NCBI RefSeq assembly: GCF_014873755.1
Contig: NZ_JADBEG010000001.1
Location: 2,501 to 66,500, forward strand
From: Amycolatopsis lexingtonensis
GTDB taxonomy: Bacteria; Actinomycetota; Actinomycetes; Mycobacteriales; Pseudonocardiaceae
Direction: 5' to 3'
Length of the DNA: 64,000 bases
Positions 36,287 to 45,500 of the stretch are shown here, in pieces. The stretch's first letter is position 1. Each line of letters begins with the position of its first letter. A program made the translations under genes and the position numbers. The notes beneath the pieces were generated by a model. That model searched no databases. It was not told where the DNA came from and saw nothing but the letters and a program-made list of their open reading frames with translations.

Positions 36287-36649
36287 CTAGGTCGCGGCCC
36301 GCGTCCCTTGGTGGTGGAAGATCCGCCACTGCCCGTCGTCCTCGCGACGCCACAGCGAAGTGCGGTGAGAGCGCCGCCCGGCGCGCTCGGAGGTGTACTT
36401 CACCATGACGACGCCGTCCGCGACGAGCTGGCCGCGCATGTCCCGGACCTCGATCGGCTCGCCGTCCGCGGCCGATTCCGCCACGACGCGGAGGGCCGCG
36501 GCGTAGTCGAGTTCGCGGCCGGACGTGCCGAACTCGTGGAAGTCCGGCGCGAGCAACCGCGCGAACCGAGGGGCGTCGGCCCGGCAGTCGCCGCGCAAGG
36601 ACTCGCGTTCGGCGGCGATCGCCGCCGCGATCTGGGCTTTTTCGTTCAC
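36287..36649 (-). CDS. SnoaL-like / DUF4440 protein
   Basis: A 120-residue cytoplasmic protein of the NTF2-like fold: LRGDCRADAPRFARLLAPDF, FGTSGRELDYAAALRVV, then SLWRREDDGQWRIFHHQGT. Members are small enzymes or binding proteins; no substrate can be given. GTG 36649. Its stop codon TAG (CTA on the plus strand, 36287-36289) consists of two bases of the duplicated target and the last base of insertion sequence B. The insertion therefore ends exactly at the stop and leaves the protein whole. Confidence 0.82.
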   Translation of the reverse strand: MNEKAQIAAAIAAERESLRGDCRADAPRFARLLAPDFHEFGTSGRELDYAAALRVVAESAADGEPIEVRDMRGQLVADGVVMVKYTSERAGRRSHRTSLWRREDDGQWRIFHHQGTRAAT

Positions 36650-36673
36650 GGCGTCGATCGTGGCAGGGCGGCT

Positions 36674-37867
36674 TCAGTTCGCCTCGGCCGGAGCCGTCTT
36701 CGCGGCCGATTTGCGTTGCAGCGCACGGGCGATCGGCTCGACGACCCGCGCGGCCGTCGGGCCGAGGATCGCCATCAGCAGGACGTACGCCGTGGCCAGC
36801 GCGGCCAGCTCGCCGTCGACCGCGCCCGCGGTCACCGCCAGGCCCGCGATGACGATCGAGAACTCGCCGCGCGCCACCAGCGCCGCTCCCGCGCGAGCGC
36901 GGCCCATCTTCCCGATGCCCTGCCGGCGCGCCGCCCACCAGCCGGTGCCGACCTTGGTGGCCGTCGTCACCACCGCCAGCACCACCGCCCAGCCGAGGAC
37001 CGGCGGGATCGACGCCGGGTTCGTGTTGAGGCCGAAGACCACGAAGAACACCGCGGCGAACAGGTCGCGCAGCGGCTCCAGCAGGTGCGTCGCGTTCTCG
37101 GCCGTCGACCCCGAGATCGCGATGCCGAGCAGGAACGCGCCGACCGCGGCCGACACCTGCATCGCCGACGCGAGCCCCGCCACCAGCAGCGCCGCGCCGA
37201 GGACCTTGAGCAGGAAGACCTCGCGGTCGGGGCTGTCGACGGCGGCCGAGACGTACCGGCCGAACTTCAGCGCGATCACCAGCACCACGGTGATCACCAG
37301 CAGCGAGATCCCGACGGCCTCCATGCCGCCGAGCAGCGACACCCCGCCCAGCACCGCCGTGAGGATCGGCAGGTAGAGCGCCATCACCAGGTCCTCGAAC
37401 ACGAGGATCGACAGCACGACCGGCGTTTCGCGGTTGCCGAGCCGGCCCAGGTCGCCGAGCACCTTGGCGACGATGCCGGACGACGAGATGTAGGTGACGC
37501 CCGCCATCACCATCGCGCCGACCGGGCCCCAGCCCAGCAGCAGCGCGACCGCCGCGCCCGGGGCGGCGTTGAGGACGATGTCGAGCAGGCCCGCGGTCCA
37601 GGAGCGGCGCAGGCCGGTGAACAGCTCGGCCGCGGAGTACTCCAGGCCCAGCAGCAGAAGCAGCAGCACGACGCCGATTTCGCTGGCCAGGTGGGTGAAG
37701 CCGCCGATGTCGGTCAGCGGGATCAGCCCGCCGGAGCCGAAGCAGAGGCCGCCGAGCAGGTAGAGCGGGATGGGGGAGAGGCCGATCTTCCCGGCCAGGC
37801 GCCCGAGCGCGCCCAGCACGAAGAAGACCGCCCCCAGTTCGATCAGGGACAGCGCGGTGTGGTCCAT
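36674..37867 (-). CDS. khtU: CPA2-family cation:proton antiporter (KhtU-like)
   Basis: A 397-residue membrane protein with about 12 helices of the KefB/CPA2 type: LGGLCFGSGGLIPLTDIGGF, EIGVVLLLLLLGLEYSA, VLVFEDLVMALYLPIL-like helix, FAAVFFVVFGLNTNP and GRARAGAALVARGEFSIVIA. It lacks the large C-terminal TrkA-N domain of KefB; the regulatory part is the separate KhtT-like protein encoded 7 bases upstream. Together they should form a K+(or NH4+)/H+ antiporter. Confidence 0.9.
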   Translation of the reverse strand: MDHTALSLIELGAVFFVLGALGRLAGKIGLSPIPLYLLGGLCFGSGGLIPLTDIGGFTHLASEIGVVLLLLLLGLEYSAAELFTGLRRSWTAGLLDIVLNAAPGAAVALLLGWGPVGAMVMAGVTYISSSGIVAKVLGDLGRLGNRETPVVLSILVFEDLVMALYLPILTAVLGGVSLLGGMEAVGISLLVITVVLVIALKFGRYVSAAVDSPDREVFLLKVLGAALLVAGLASAMQVSAAVGAFLLGIAISGSTAENATHLLEPLRDLFAAVFFVVFGLNTNPASIPPVLGWAVVLAVVTTATKVGTGWWAARRQGIGKMGRARAGAALVARGEFSIVIAGLAVTAGAVDGELAALATAYVLLMAILGPTAARVVEPIARALQRKSAAKTAPAEAN

Positions 37868-37874
37868 CGGCCGC

Positions 37875-38357
37875 TCAGCCGTACTTGAGGATCTTGGCGG
37901 CGGCTTCGAGGCCCTCGCTCGTGCCGACCGCGACCAGCAGATCGCCCCCGGTGAGGGCGAAGTCCGGCGCGGGCGAGGGGTGCACCTGGCCGGCCCGCGC
38001 CACCGCGACCACCGAGACCCCGGTGCGCGTGCGCATCGCCGTGTCGCCGAGCGTCCGGCCGTCGAACGGGCCGGACGGTTTGATCGGCAGCTGCTTGGTG
38101 CTGATCCCCGGCAGGTCCTGGTGCTCCTCGGTGAGCTGCGCGACCAGCTGCGGCGCGCCGAGGAGGTTGGCCAGCGTGCCCGCCTCGTCCGCGGTCAGCG
38201 GGATCGAGGCGGCACAGGCGTCGGGATCGTCCGATTTGGACACGATCAGCTCGGTGTGGCCGTCCCGCTGGCTGACGACGCCGATGCGCCGACCGGTACG
38301 GGTGGCGAAGTCCTTGCGGACCCCGATGCCGGGCAGGGGAGTTACTTCGACGTTCAC
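37875..38357 (-). CDS. khtT: KhtT-like TrkA-C regulatory subunit
   Basis: A 160-residue cytoplasmic protein. The N-terminal part (VEVTPLPGIGVRKDFATRTG, RRIGVVSQRDGHTELIV) is the KhtT-specific module. The C-terminal part is a TrkA-C/RCK_C domain (TGVSVVAVARAGQVHPSPAP, LTGGDLLVAVGTSEGLEAAA) that in Bacillus KhtT senses c-di-AMP and pH. GTG 38357. It is the first gene of the two-gene antiporter operon. Confidence 0.88.
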   Translation of the reverse strand: MNVEVTPLPGIGVRKDFATRTGRRIGVVSQRDGHTELIVSKSDDPDACAASIPLTADEAGTLANLLGAPQLVAQLTEEHQDLPGISTKQLPIKPSGPFDGRTLGDTAMRTRTGVSVVAVARAGQVHPSPAPDFALTGGDLLVAVGTSEGLEAAAKILKYG

Positions 38358-38393
38358 CCGACCACCGTAACCCACGTGTCCGATTCGCGGAGT

Positions 38394-38762
38394 TCAGCCG
38401 AGCAGCAGGAGCAGGGCCGCGACGACCATCACGGCGGCGGTCAGGCCGTGGACCCCGAAGGCGATGGCCTTCTTCCCGCGGTGGCGCAGGACGATCAGCA
38501 TGTCGAAGAGGGGCCAGGCGGCCGCGGTGAGGAAGACCCAGCCCAGCGCGTGCGGGTCGCCGTAGATCACCAGGGCCAGCGGGACGAGACCGGCGCCGAT
38601 GTCGCGGCCGCCCTTGACGTTCAAGAAAGTCTCGGCGTTTTCGGGGACCTCGGTGAAGCCGAAGCCCGCGGCGATCTTCGCCGGCGCGAAGAGGTAGTTG
38701 AGGCCCACGTAGATGATCCCGAGCGAGACGATCGCGACGAGGACGTAGCCGGTGACGAGCAT
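38394..38762 (-). CDS. DUF4267 small membrane protein
   Basis: A 122-residue protein with four predicted helices (YVLVAIVSLGIIYVGLNYLF and AVMVVAALLLLLG at the ends) and the conserved loop KGGRDIGAGLVPLAL. Function unknown. It is divergent from a TetR gene across an array of four operators and is probably its main target. Confidence 0.82.
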   Translation of the reverse strand: MLVTGYVLVAIVSLGIIYVGLNYLFAPAKIAAGFGFTEVPENAETFLNVKGGRDIGAGLVPLALVIYGDPHALGWVFLTAAAWPLFDMLIVLRHRGKKAIAFGVHGLTAAVMVVAALLLLLG

Positions 38763-38780
38763 GGTGTTCCCTCCAGTTTT

Positions 38781-38843
38781 CTAGCATCGCTAGGATTGCT
38801 AGCAACGCTAATCTAGCGGCGCTAGTTTGTCTAGCGGTGCTAG
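38781..38843. promoter_or_regulatory. array of four TetR operators, CTAGCNNNGCTAG
   Basis: Four 13-base palindromes occupy 38781-38793, 38799-38811 (last base degenerate), 38813-38825 and 38831-38843. They start 18, 14 and 18 bases apart, between the divergent DUF4267 and TetR genes. The last overlaps the TetR -10 box (TAGCCT at 38841-38846), so the regulator should repress itself and its neighbour. Confidence 0.88.
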
Positions 38844-38853
38844 CCTGTGACCC

Positions 38854-39420
38854 ATGACCCAGCGACAGCGGCGTGTGCGCGACCGGACCGAGCGCGGGCG
38901 GCGGATCGTCGCCGCGGCCAGGGAACTGGCCGAGGCGGAGGGCTGGGACGCGGTCACCACCCGGCGGCTCGCGGCGCTGATCGAGTACAGCCAGCCGGTG
39001 CTCTACAGCCACTTCCCCGGCGGCAAGGACGCGATCATGGCGGCGGCCGCGCTGGAGGGCTTCGCCGAGCTGGCCACCGCACTGGCCGGAGCGCGCGACG
39101 GCGGTCTCGCCGGGATCGCGGGCGCGTACATCGAGTTCGCCGACGCGAAACCGGCGCTCTACGACGCGATGTTCACGCTCGCGTCCGAGCTGCGGTTCGC
39201 CCAGGACGACACCCCCGAGGTGATGAAAGCGAACTTCGCGGAACTCCTCGCGGTCATCGAGCCGGTGGCGGGGGAGCAGAACGCCGGCCCGCTGACCGAG
39301 GTGTTCTGGAGCACGTTGCACGGCCTGGTGACGCTGGACCGTGGCCACCGGCTGTCCCCGGCGCACCGCGACGAGCGCCTGGCACTGGTGGTCGCCCGCT
39401 TCGGGGCGCGGGGCGACTGA
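38854..39420 (+). CDS. TetR-family regulator
   Basis: A 188-residue regulator. The N-terminal helix-turn-helix reads VTTRRLAALIEYSQPVLYSHFPGGKDAIMA; the C-terminal ligand domain (TetR_C_33-like: GAYIEFADAKPALYDAMFTL) follows. ATG 38854 stands 7 bases after TAGCCT, suggesting a leaderless message. It probably controls the divergent DUF4267 gene and itself through the CTAGC palindromes. Confidence 0.9.
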   Translation: MTQRQRRVRDRTERGRRIVAAARELAEAEGWDAVTTRRLAALIEYSQPVLYSHFPGGKDAIMAAAALEGFAELATALAGARDGGLAGIAGAYIEFADAKPALYDAMFTLASELRFAQDDTPEVMKANFAELLAVIEPVAGEQNAGPLTEVFWSTLHGLVTLDRGHRLSPAHRDERLALVVARFGARGD

Positions 39421-39491
39421 TCTCCTCCGCACCCCGCCCGGCAGAATGGGCACCGAAGCCGATCGAGTGCGAGAACGCGAGGAGAGTGCTG

Positions 39492-40217
39492 GTGACGGGA
39501 GCCCTACGTGGTGTGGTCGCTCTGGACGGCCCGTCGGGGACCGGGAAGACCACCGTCGCCCGCAAGCTCGCCGACCGGCTCGGGGCCGGCTACCTCGACA
39601 CCGGCGCGATGTACCGGATGGTCACCCTCGCCGTGCTGCGCGCCGGCGTGGACCCGGCCGACCCGGCCGCCGTCGCCGAAGTCGCCGACCAGGCGGACTT
39701 CAGCATCGGGACCAGTCCCGAGCGCCCCGAGATCCGGCTCGGAGGCGAAGACGTCGCCGCCGACATCCGGGGCCCCGAGGTCACCAAGGCCGTCTCGCCC
39801 GTCTCCGCCGTGCCGCACGTGCGCGAGCTGCTGGTCGGCCGGCAGCGGCAGATCATCGACGACGTCGTCGGGCACCGCGGCGGGATCGTCGTCGAGGGCC
39901 GGGACATCGGCACCGTGGTCGTGCCGGACTCGCCGCTCAAGGTCTTCCTGACCGCCTCGGCCGACGTCCGCGCCTCGCGCCGGAGCACCCAGGACACCGC
40001 CGCCGGGCGGACGTCGTCGGTCGCCGACGCGCTGGCCAGCGTCGAGCGCCGCGACCACCTCGACTCGACCCGCGCCGCCTCGCCGCTGCGCGCGGCCGAC
40101 GACGCCGTGCACGTCGACACCTCGGAACTGTCGATCGACCAGGTGATCGTCGCGCTGAGCGAACTGGCCAGCCGTCGTGGGCTGCTGGCGGGGTGCAACG
40201 CCGAGGTGGCTCGATGA
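39492..40217 (+). CDS. cmk: (d)CMP kinase
   Basis: A 241-residue kinase phosphorylating CMP and dCMP with ATP. The P-loop is DGPSGTGKT (12-20), then YLDTGAMYRMVTLAVLR and the CMP-binding VVEGRDIGTVVVPDSPLKVF. The lid region holds SRRSTQDTAAGRT. GTG 39492 is preferred since AGGAG (39480-39484) lies 7 bases before it; GTG 39486 is too close. It overlaps the acyltransferase gene by 4 bases. Confidence 0.95.
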   Translation: MTGALRGVVALDGPSGTGKTTVARKLADRLGAGYLDTGAMYRMVTLAVLRAGVDPADPAAVAEVADQADFSIGTSPERPEIRLGGEDVAADIRGPEVTKAVSPVSAVPHVRELLVGRQRQIIDDVVGHRGGIVVEGRDIGTVVVPDSPLKVFLTASADVRASRRSTQDTAAGRTSSVADALASVERRDHLDSTRAASPLRAADDAVHVDTSELSIDQVIVALSELASRRGLLAGCNAEVAR

Positions 40218-40873
40218 GCGCTGACGGACTCCCCGAGGGATCCGTCGGCGCACTCCACGACGCCGGGCGGGTCTTCGCCCGGTACCATCTGCGGTCGGCC
40301 TTCCGGATCCGGGTGCACGGCCGCGAGCGCATGCCCGCCACCGGGCCGGTGGTCGTGATCGCGAACCACAGCTCGATGATCGAACCGCAGCTGATCTTCG
40401 GAATGCTGCCGCGGCGTTCGGCGTTCCTGGTCAAGGCCGAGCTGTTCAAGGGACTGGCCGGGAAGTTCCTGCTGGCGATCGGGCAGATCCCGCTCAAGCG
40501 CGGCGAGATCGACCGCAAACCGCTGATGACCGCGGTCGGCGTGCTCAAGGACGGCGGCGTCGTCGGGATCTTCCCCGAGGGCACCCGCGGTGCCGGGGAC
40601 GTCGGCGCGGCCGAACGCGGCGCGGCCTGGCTGGTCCGGGCCTCCGGCGCGACCGTGCTCCCGGTCGCGACGCGGGGCACGCGCAAGCCGGCAGACGGCA
40701 AGCGGCGCTGGCGCCCGCGCGTGGACATCCTCGTGGGGGAGCCGTTCACGCCGAAGGTCGGACCCGGGAAGACCGGGCTCGACCAGGGCACCGAAGAGCT
40801 CCGCGGCGAGCTCGCGGCGCTCGTGAAGACTTTGGACGATTGGCGCAGCGAAAACGGATTCGCTACGCCATAA
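40214..40873 (+). CDS. PlsC-type lysophospholipid acyltransferase
   Basis: A 219-residue 1-acylglycerol-3-phosphate acyltransferase-like protein. Acceptor and donor blocks are [14 protein letters not shown] (motif I), [15 protein letters not shown] and [12 protein letters not shown] (motif III). Motif I shows H-x4-E instead of the usual H-x4-D. It sits between cmk and der, as in many actinobacteria. ATG 40214 overlaps the cmk stop. Catalytic competence with Glu is plausible but untested. Confidence 0.85.
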   Translation: MSADGLPEGSVGALHDAGRVFARYHLRSAFRIRVHGRERMPATGPVVVIANHSSMIEPQLIFGMLPRRSAFLVKAELFKGLAGKFLLAIGQIPLKRGEIDRKPLMTAVGVLKDGGVVGIFPEGTRGAGDVGAAERGAAWLVRASGATVLPVATRGTRKPADGKRRWRPRVDILVGEPFTPKVGPGKTGLDQGTEELRGELAALVKTLDDWRSENGFATP

Positions 40874-40889
40874 GGGAAATTGGGTAGTG

Positions 40890-42350
40890 ATGGAAGAGCT
40901 GGACAGCGTCGGCGAAGTCGACGGCACCTGGTCGGAAGAGACCGAGTTCGCCGCGCTCGACGCGCAGATCGAGGCGGCCGAGCTGGCCGAGGAGGCCGCG
41001 CTCGCGCAGCCGGTGCTTGCCGTCGTCGGCCGCCCGAACGTGGGCAAGTCGACGCTGGTCAACCGCATCCTCGGCCGCCGTGAAGCCGTCGTGCAGGACG
41101 TGCCGGGTGTCACCCGTGACCGCGTCGCCTACGACGCCTACTGGGGTGGCCGCCGGTTCACCCTGGTCGACACGGGCGGCTGGGAGCCGGACGCGACCGG
41201 GCTGCAGGCCTCCGTCGCCGCGCAGGCCGAGCTGGCCATGCAGACCGCGGACGCGGTGCTGCTGGTGATCGACGCCTCGGTCGGCGCCACGGCCACCGAC
41301 GAAGCCGTCTCCAAGGTGCTGCGCCGCTCGAAGAAGCCGGTGCTGCTGGCCGCGAACAAGGTCGACGACGACCGCCTGCTCGCGGACACCGCGTCGCTGT
41401 GGTCGCTCGGCCTCGGCGAGCCGCACCCGGTCAGCGCGCTGCACGGCCGCAGCTCCGGCGACCTGCTCGACGCGATCCTCAAGGCCCTGCCCGAGTCGCC
41501 GCGCGAAGGCGGCGCCGTGACGTCGGGGCCGCGGCGCGTCGCGCTGGTCGGCAAGCCGAACGTCGGCAAGTCGAGCCTGCTCAACAAGCTTTCGGGCGAG
41601 GAGCGCTCGGTCGTCGACTCGGTCGCCGGCACCACCGTCGACCCGGTCGACTCGCTGGTCGAGCTGGACGGCGAGACCTGGCGGTTCGTCGACACGGCGG
41701 GCCTGCGCAAGCGCGTCAACTTCGCCGCCGGCGCCGAGTACTACGCCTCGCTGCGCACCAAGACCGCGATCGACGCGGCCGAGGTCGCGATCGTGCTGCT
41801 CGACGCGGCCGAGCCGCTGTCGGAGCAGGACCTGCGGGTGCTGACCATGGTCGTCGAGGCCGGGCGCGCCTGCGTGCTGGCGTTCAACAAGTGGGACCTG
41901 GTCGACGAGGACCGCCGGCACGCGATGGTCCGCGAGCTGGACCGCGGCCTGGTCCGGGTGCCGTGGGCGGAGAAGGTCAACATCTCCGCGCTGACCGGCC
42001 GTTCGGTGCGCAAGCTGGCGCCGGCGCTGCGGACCGCGCTGAAGTCGTGGGACCAGCGGGTGCCGACCGGCCAGCTCAACGCGTGGCTGTCCGACCTGAT
42101 CGCGGCCACCCCGCCGCCGGTCCGCTCGGGCAAGCAGCCGAAGGTGCTCTTCGCGACGCAGGCCGGCATCCGGCCGCCGACGCTGGTGCTGTTCACCACC
42201 GGCTTCCTCGAGGCGGGCTACCGCCGGTTCATCGAGCGCAAGTTCCGCGAGCAGTTCGGCTTCACCGGCAGCCCCGTTCGGGTGAACGTCCGCGTCCGGG
42301 AGAAGAAGGCGAAGCCGAAGGTCGGCGGGAAGGCCGCCCGAACCCGGTGA
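40890..42350 (+). CDS. der: ribosome biogenesis GTPase Der
   Basis: A 486-residue double GTPase needed for 50S assembly. An acidic N-terminal tail (residues 1-38) precedes G domain 1 ([26 protein letters not shown]), G domain 2 ([32 protein letters not shown]) and the KH-like C-terminal domain ([20 protein letters not shown]). ATG 40890 is chosen over the adjacent GTG 40887. Confidence 0.96.
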   Translation: MEELDSVGEVDGTWSEETEFAALDAQIEAAELAEEAALAQPVLAVVGRPNVGKSTLVNRILGRREAVVQDVPGVTRDRVAYDAYWGGRRFTLVDTGGWEPDATGLQASVAAQAELAMQTADAVLLVIDASVGATATDEAVSKVLRRSKKPVLLAANKVDDDRLLADTASLWSLGLGEPHPVSALHGRSSGDLLDAILKALPESPREGGAVTSGPRRVALVGKPNVGKSSLLNKLSGEERSVVDSVAGTTVDPVDSLVELDGETWRFVDTAGLRKRVNFAAGAEYYASLRTKTAIDAAEVAIVLLDAAEPLSEQDLRVLTMVVEAGRACVLAFNKWDLVDEDRRHAMVRELDRGLVRVPWAEKVNISALTGRSVRKLAPALRTALKSWDQRVPTGQLNAWLSDLIAATPPPVRSGKQPKVLFATQAGIRPPTLVLFTTGFLEAGYRRFIERKFREQFGFTGSPVRVNVRVREKKAKPKVGGKAARTR

Positions 42351-42559
42351 TTTCCCCACGTGGCGGGCCCGCGTGAGGTCCGACACTCCCCTGTGACCCT
42401 GTGGACACCTTTTCGTCATCCGCGGGTATGGTGAAAGGTCGTTGCGGGCGCCTCAACCAGGAGAGCGAGCCCGGTTGAGGCTCCCGGAAGGTGAGTGGTG
42501 GGCTTGCGCGCCCATGGTTTGTCCTTGCACGTCTTCGGCACGGCCGAGGTGAGCGGTCG

Positions 42560-45500
42560 ATGACCGTCACGATCGAACCCACCGGTTCCGCCGCGGTCAC
42601 CGCGGCGCCGGCCCCGGTCGCCGACCGCGCCCTGTTCTGGTCGGGGCTCGGCGCGAGCGAGCGCACGCTGCTCGACATCGTCGCGGCGACCGCCGAGCTC
42701 CACCCCAACGCCGCCGCGATCGACGACGGCAGCACCACCCTGACCTACCGGCGCCTGCTCGAGGAGATCGACGCCTACGGCCGCCGCCTGCGCGGCTACG
42801 GCGTCGGCCTGGGCGACCGCGTCGGCATCCGCATCTCCTCCGGCACCGCCGAGCTGTACATCGCGATCCTCGCCACCCTGTCCGTCGGCGCCGCCTACGT
42901 GCCGGTCGACGCGGACGACCCGGACGAGCGCGCCGAACTGGTCTTCGAAGAGGCCCAGGTGGCCGCGGTCGCGACCGACGGCAAGATCAACGTCCACTCC
43001 ACGCCGGGCGGCCGCGACGGCGTCCCCGGCCCGGCCTACGACGCCTGGATCATCTTCACCTCCGGGTCCACCGGCAAGCCCAAGGGCGTCGCGGTCACCC
43101 ACGCGAGTGCCGCCGCCTTCGTCGACGCCGAGGCCGAGCTGTTCCTCGCCGACGAGCCGATCGGCCCCGGCGACCGCGTCCTGGCCGGGCTGAGCGTCGC
43201 CTTCGACGCCTCCTGCGAAGAGATGTGGCTGGCCTGGCGCCACGGCGCCTGCCTGGTCCCGGCGCCCCGCGCGCTGGTCCGCACCGGCGTCGACCTGGGG
43301 CCCTGGCTGGTCGCGCAGGGCATCACCGTCGTCTCGACCGTGCCGACGCTGGCCGCGCTGTGGCCCGCCGACGCGCTCGAAGACGTCCGCCTGCTCATCT
43401 TCGGCGGCGAAGCCTGCCCGCCGGAGCTGGCCGAGCGCGTCGCCGTCGAAGGCCGCGAAGTCTGGAACACCTACGGCCCGACCGAGGCCACCGTCGTCGC
43501 CTGCGCCGCGCAGCTGACCGGCGAGGGCCCGGTGCGGATCGGCCTGCCGCTGTCCGGCTGGCAGCTCGCCGTCGTCAACGACGAGGGGCAGCCGGTCGCC
43601 ATGGGCGAGACCGGCGAGCTGGTCATCGGCGGCGTCGGGCTGGCCCGCTACCTCGACGCGGAGAAGGACGCCGAAAAGTTCGCGCCGCTGCCGTCGCTGG
43701 GCTGGCAGCGCGCCTACCGCTCCGGCGACATGGTCCGCGCCGAAGAGGAAGGTCTGCTGTTCCTCGGCCGCCTCGACGAGCAGGTCAAGCTCGGCGGCCG
43801 CCGCATCGAGCTGGGCGAGGTCGACGCCGCGCTGCAGGCCCTGCCGGGCGTGCAGGGTGCGGCCGCCGCGATCCGCCGCACCAAGGCGGGCAACCAGGTC
43901 CTCGTCGGCTACGTCGTCCCGGCCGCCGGTGTCCCGTTCGATCAGGACGAGTCCGCGACCCGGCTGCGCGAGCAGCTGCCCGCCGCGCTGGTGCCGCTGC
44001 TCGCCGTCGTCGACGACCTGCCGACCCGCACTTCCGGCAAGGTCGACCGCAACGCTCTCCCATGGCCACTGTCCACAGTGGAGGCTTCCGGGCTGACCCC
44101 GACCGAGACGTGGCTCGCCGAAGGCTGGGCCGAGATCCTCGGCGTCTCGGTCGACAGCCCGAAGGCGGACTTCTTCACCCACGGCGGCGGCAGCCTGACG
44201 GCCGCGCAGGTCGTGGCGCGCATCCGCACCCGGCACCCGCAGGTGTCGGTCGCCGACGTCTACGCCTACCCGAAGCTCGGCGCGCTGGCCGCGATGCTGG
44301 ACGCGCTGAGCGGCCAGGCCACCGAACGTCGCGAGATCGCGCCGACCCCGCGCCGTGCCGGCGTGCTCCAGACGCTGCTGACGGTCCCGCTGATGGGCCT
44401 GGTCGGCCTGCGCTGGGCGACGCTCGCCGCCGCGCTGTCGAACGTCCTGTCGCTGCTCGGGTTCGCCTGGGCGCCGACGCTGAGCTGGGCGTGGCTCGGC
44501 CTGGCGTGGGTGGTGCTGTTCAGCCCCGCGGGCCGGATCGCGATCGCCGCCGGCGGTGCGCGAGTGCTGCTTTCCGGTGTCCGCCCCGGAACGTACCCGC
44601 GCGGCGGGAGTGTCCACTTGCGACTGTGGACGGCCGAGAAGCTCGCCGAGTTCTCCGGTGCGGACAGCGTCGCCGGCGCGTCCTGGATGACGACGTACGC
44701 GAAGGCGCTCGGCGCGCGGATCGGCAAGGACGTCGACCTGCACTCGCCGCCGCCGGTCACCGGCTTCCTCAAGCTGGGCCGCGGCGCCGCGATCGAGCCC
44801 GAGGTCGACCTGACCGGCCACTGGGTCGACGGCGACGTCGTGCACATCGGCAAGGTCCGCGTCGGCGCGGAAGCCCGCATCGGCGCGCGCAGCACACTGT
44901 TCCCGGGGGTCCGGATCGGCAAGGGCGCGGAGATCGCGGCCGGCTCGACCGTCCGCGGCGCCGTCCCGGCCGGGCAGCGCTGGGCCGGCTCGCCCGCCGC
45001 CCGCGTGGCCAAGGACGAGCGTGACGCGCTGAAGTGGCCGTCGAGCCGCCCGCCGCGGTCGCACTTCTGGGCCACCGTCTACGGTGCGACCTCCCTGGCG
45101 CTCGGCTTCCTGCCCGGCGTGGCCGCCCTGGCCGGCGTCGCCGTACTCGGCTACGCGATCGCCGGTGCGCCGACGCTGCTCGACGCGTTCACCCGCGCGC
45201 TGATCTTCGTGCCGGCCGCGACGGCCGCGTACTTCCTGGCCTACATGCTGCTCGTGCTCGTCGGCGTCCGGTCGCTGAGCATCGGCATGGTCGAGGGCTA
45301 CCACCCGGTGCACGGCCGCGTCGCGTGGCAGGTCTGGGCCACCGAACGCCTGATGAGCATGGCCCGCGAAGGCCTGTTCCCGTTGTACGCCAGCCTGTTC
45401 ACGCCGGTGTGGCTGCGGCTGCTCGGCGCCAAGGTGGGCCGCAACGTCGAGGCGTCGACCGTCCTCGCGCTGCCGAAGATGACCAAGGTCGACAGCGGCG

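Larger units (their letters stand above)
35241..36287 (-). mobile_element. insertion sequence B, IS5-family (IS427-like), 1047 bases
   Basis: Perfect 18-base terminal inverted repeats, GGGCCTGTATCGAAGTCG at 35241-35258 and its complement at 36270-36287, flanked by TA on each side (35239-35240 and 36288-36289). The two-base TA duplication, the size and two overlapping frames joined by a frameshift fit the IS427 group of IS5. It sits inside the CTAG duplicated by insertion sequence A. Confidence 0.93.
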
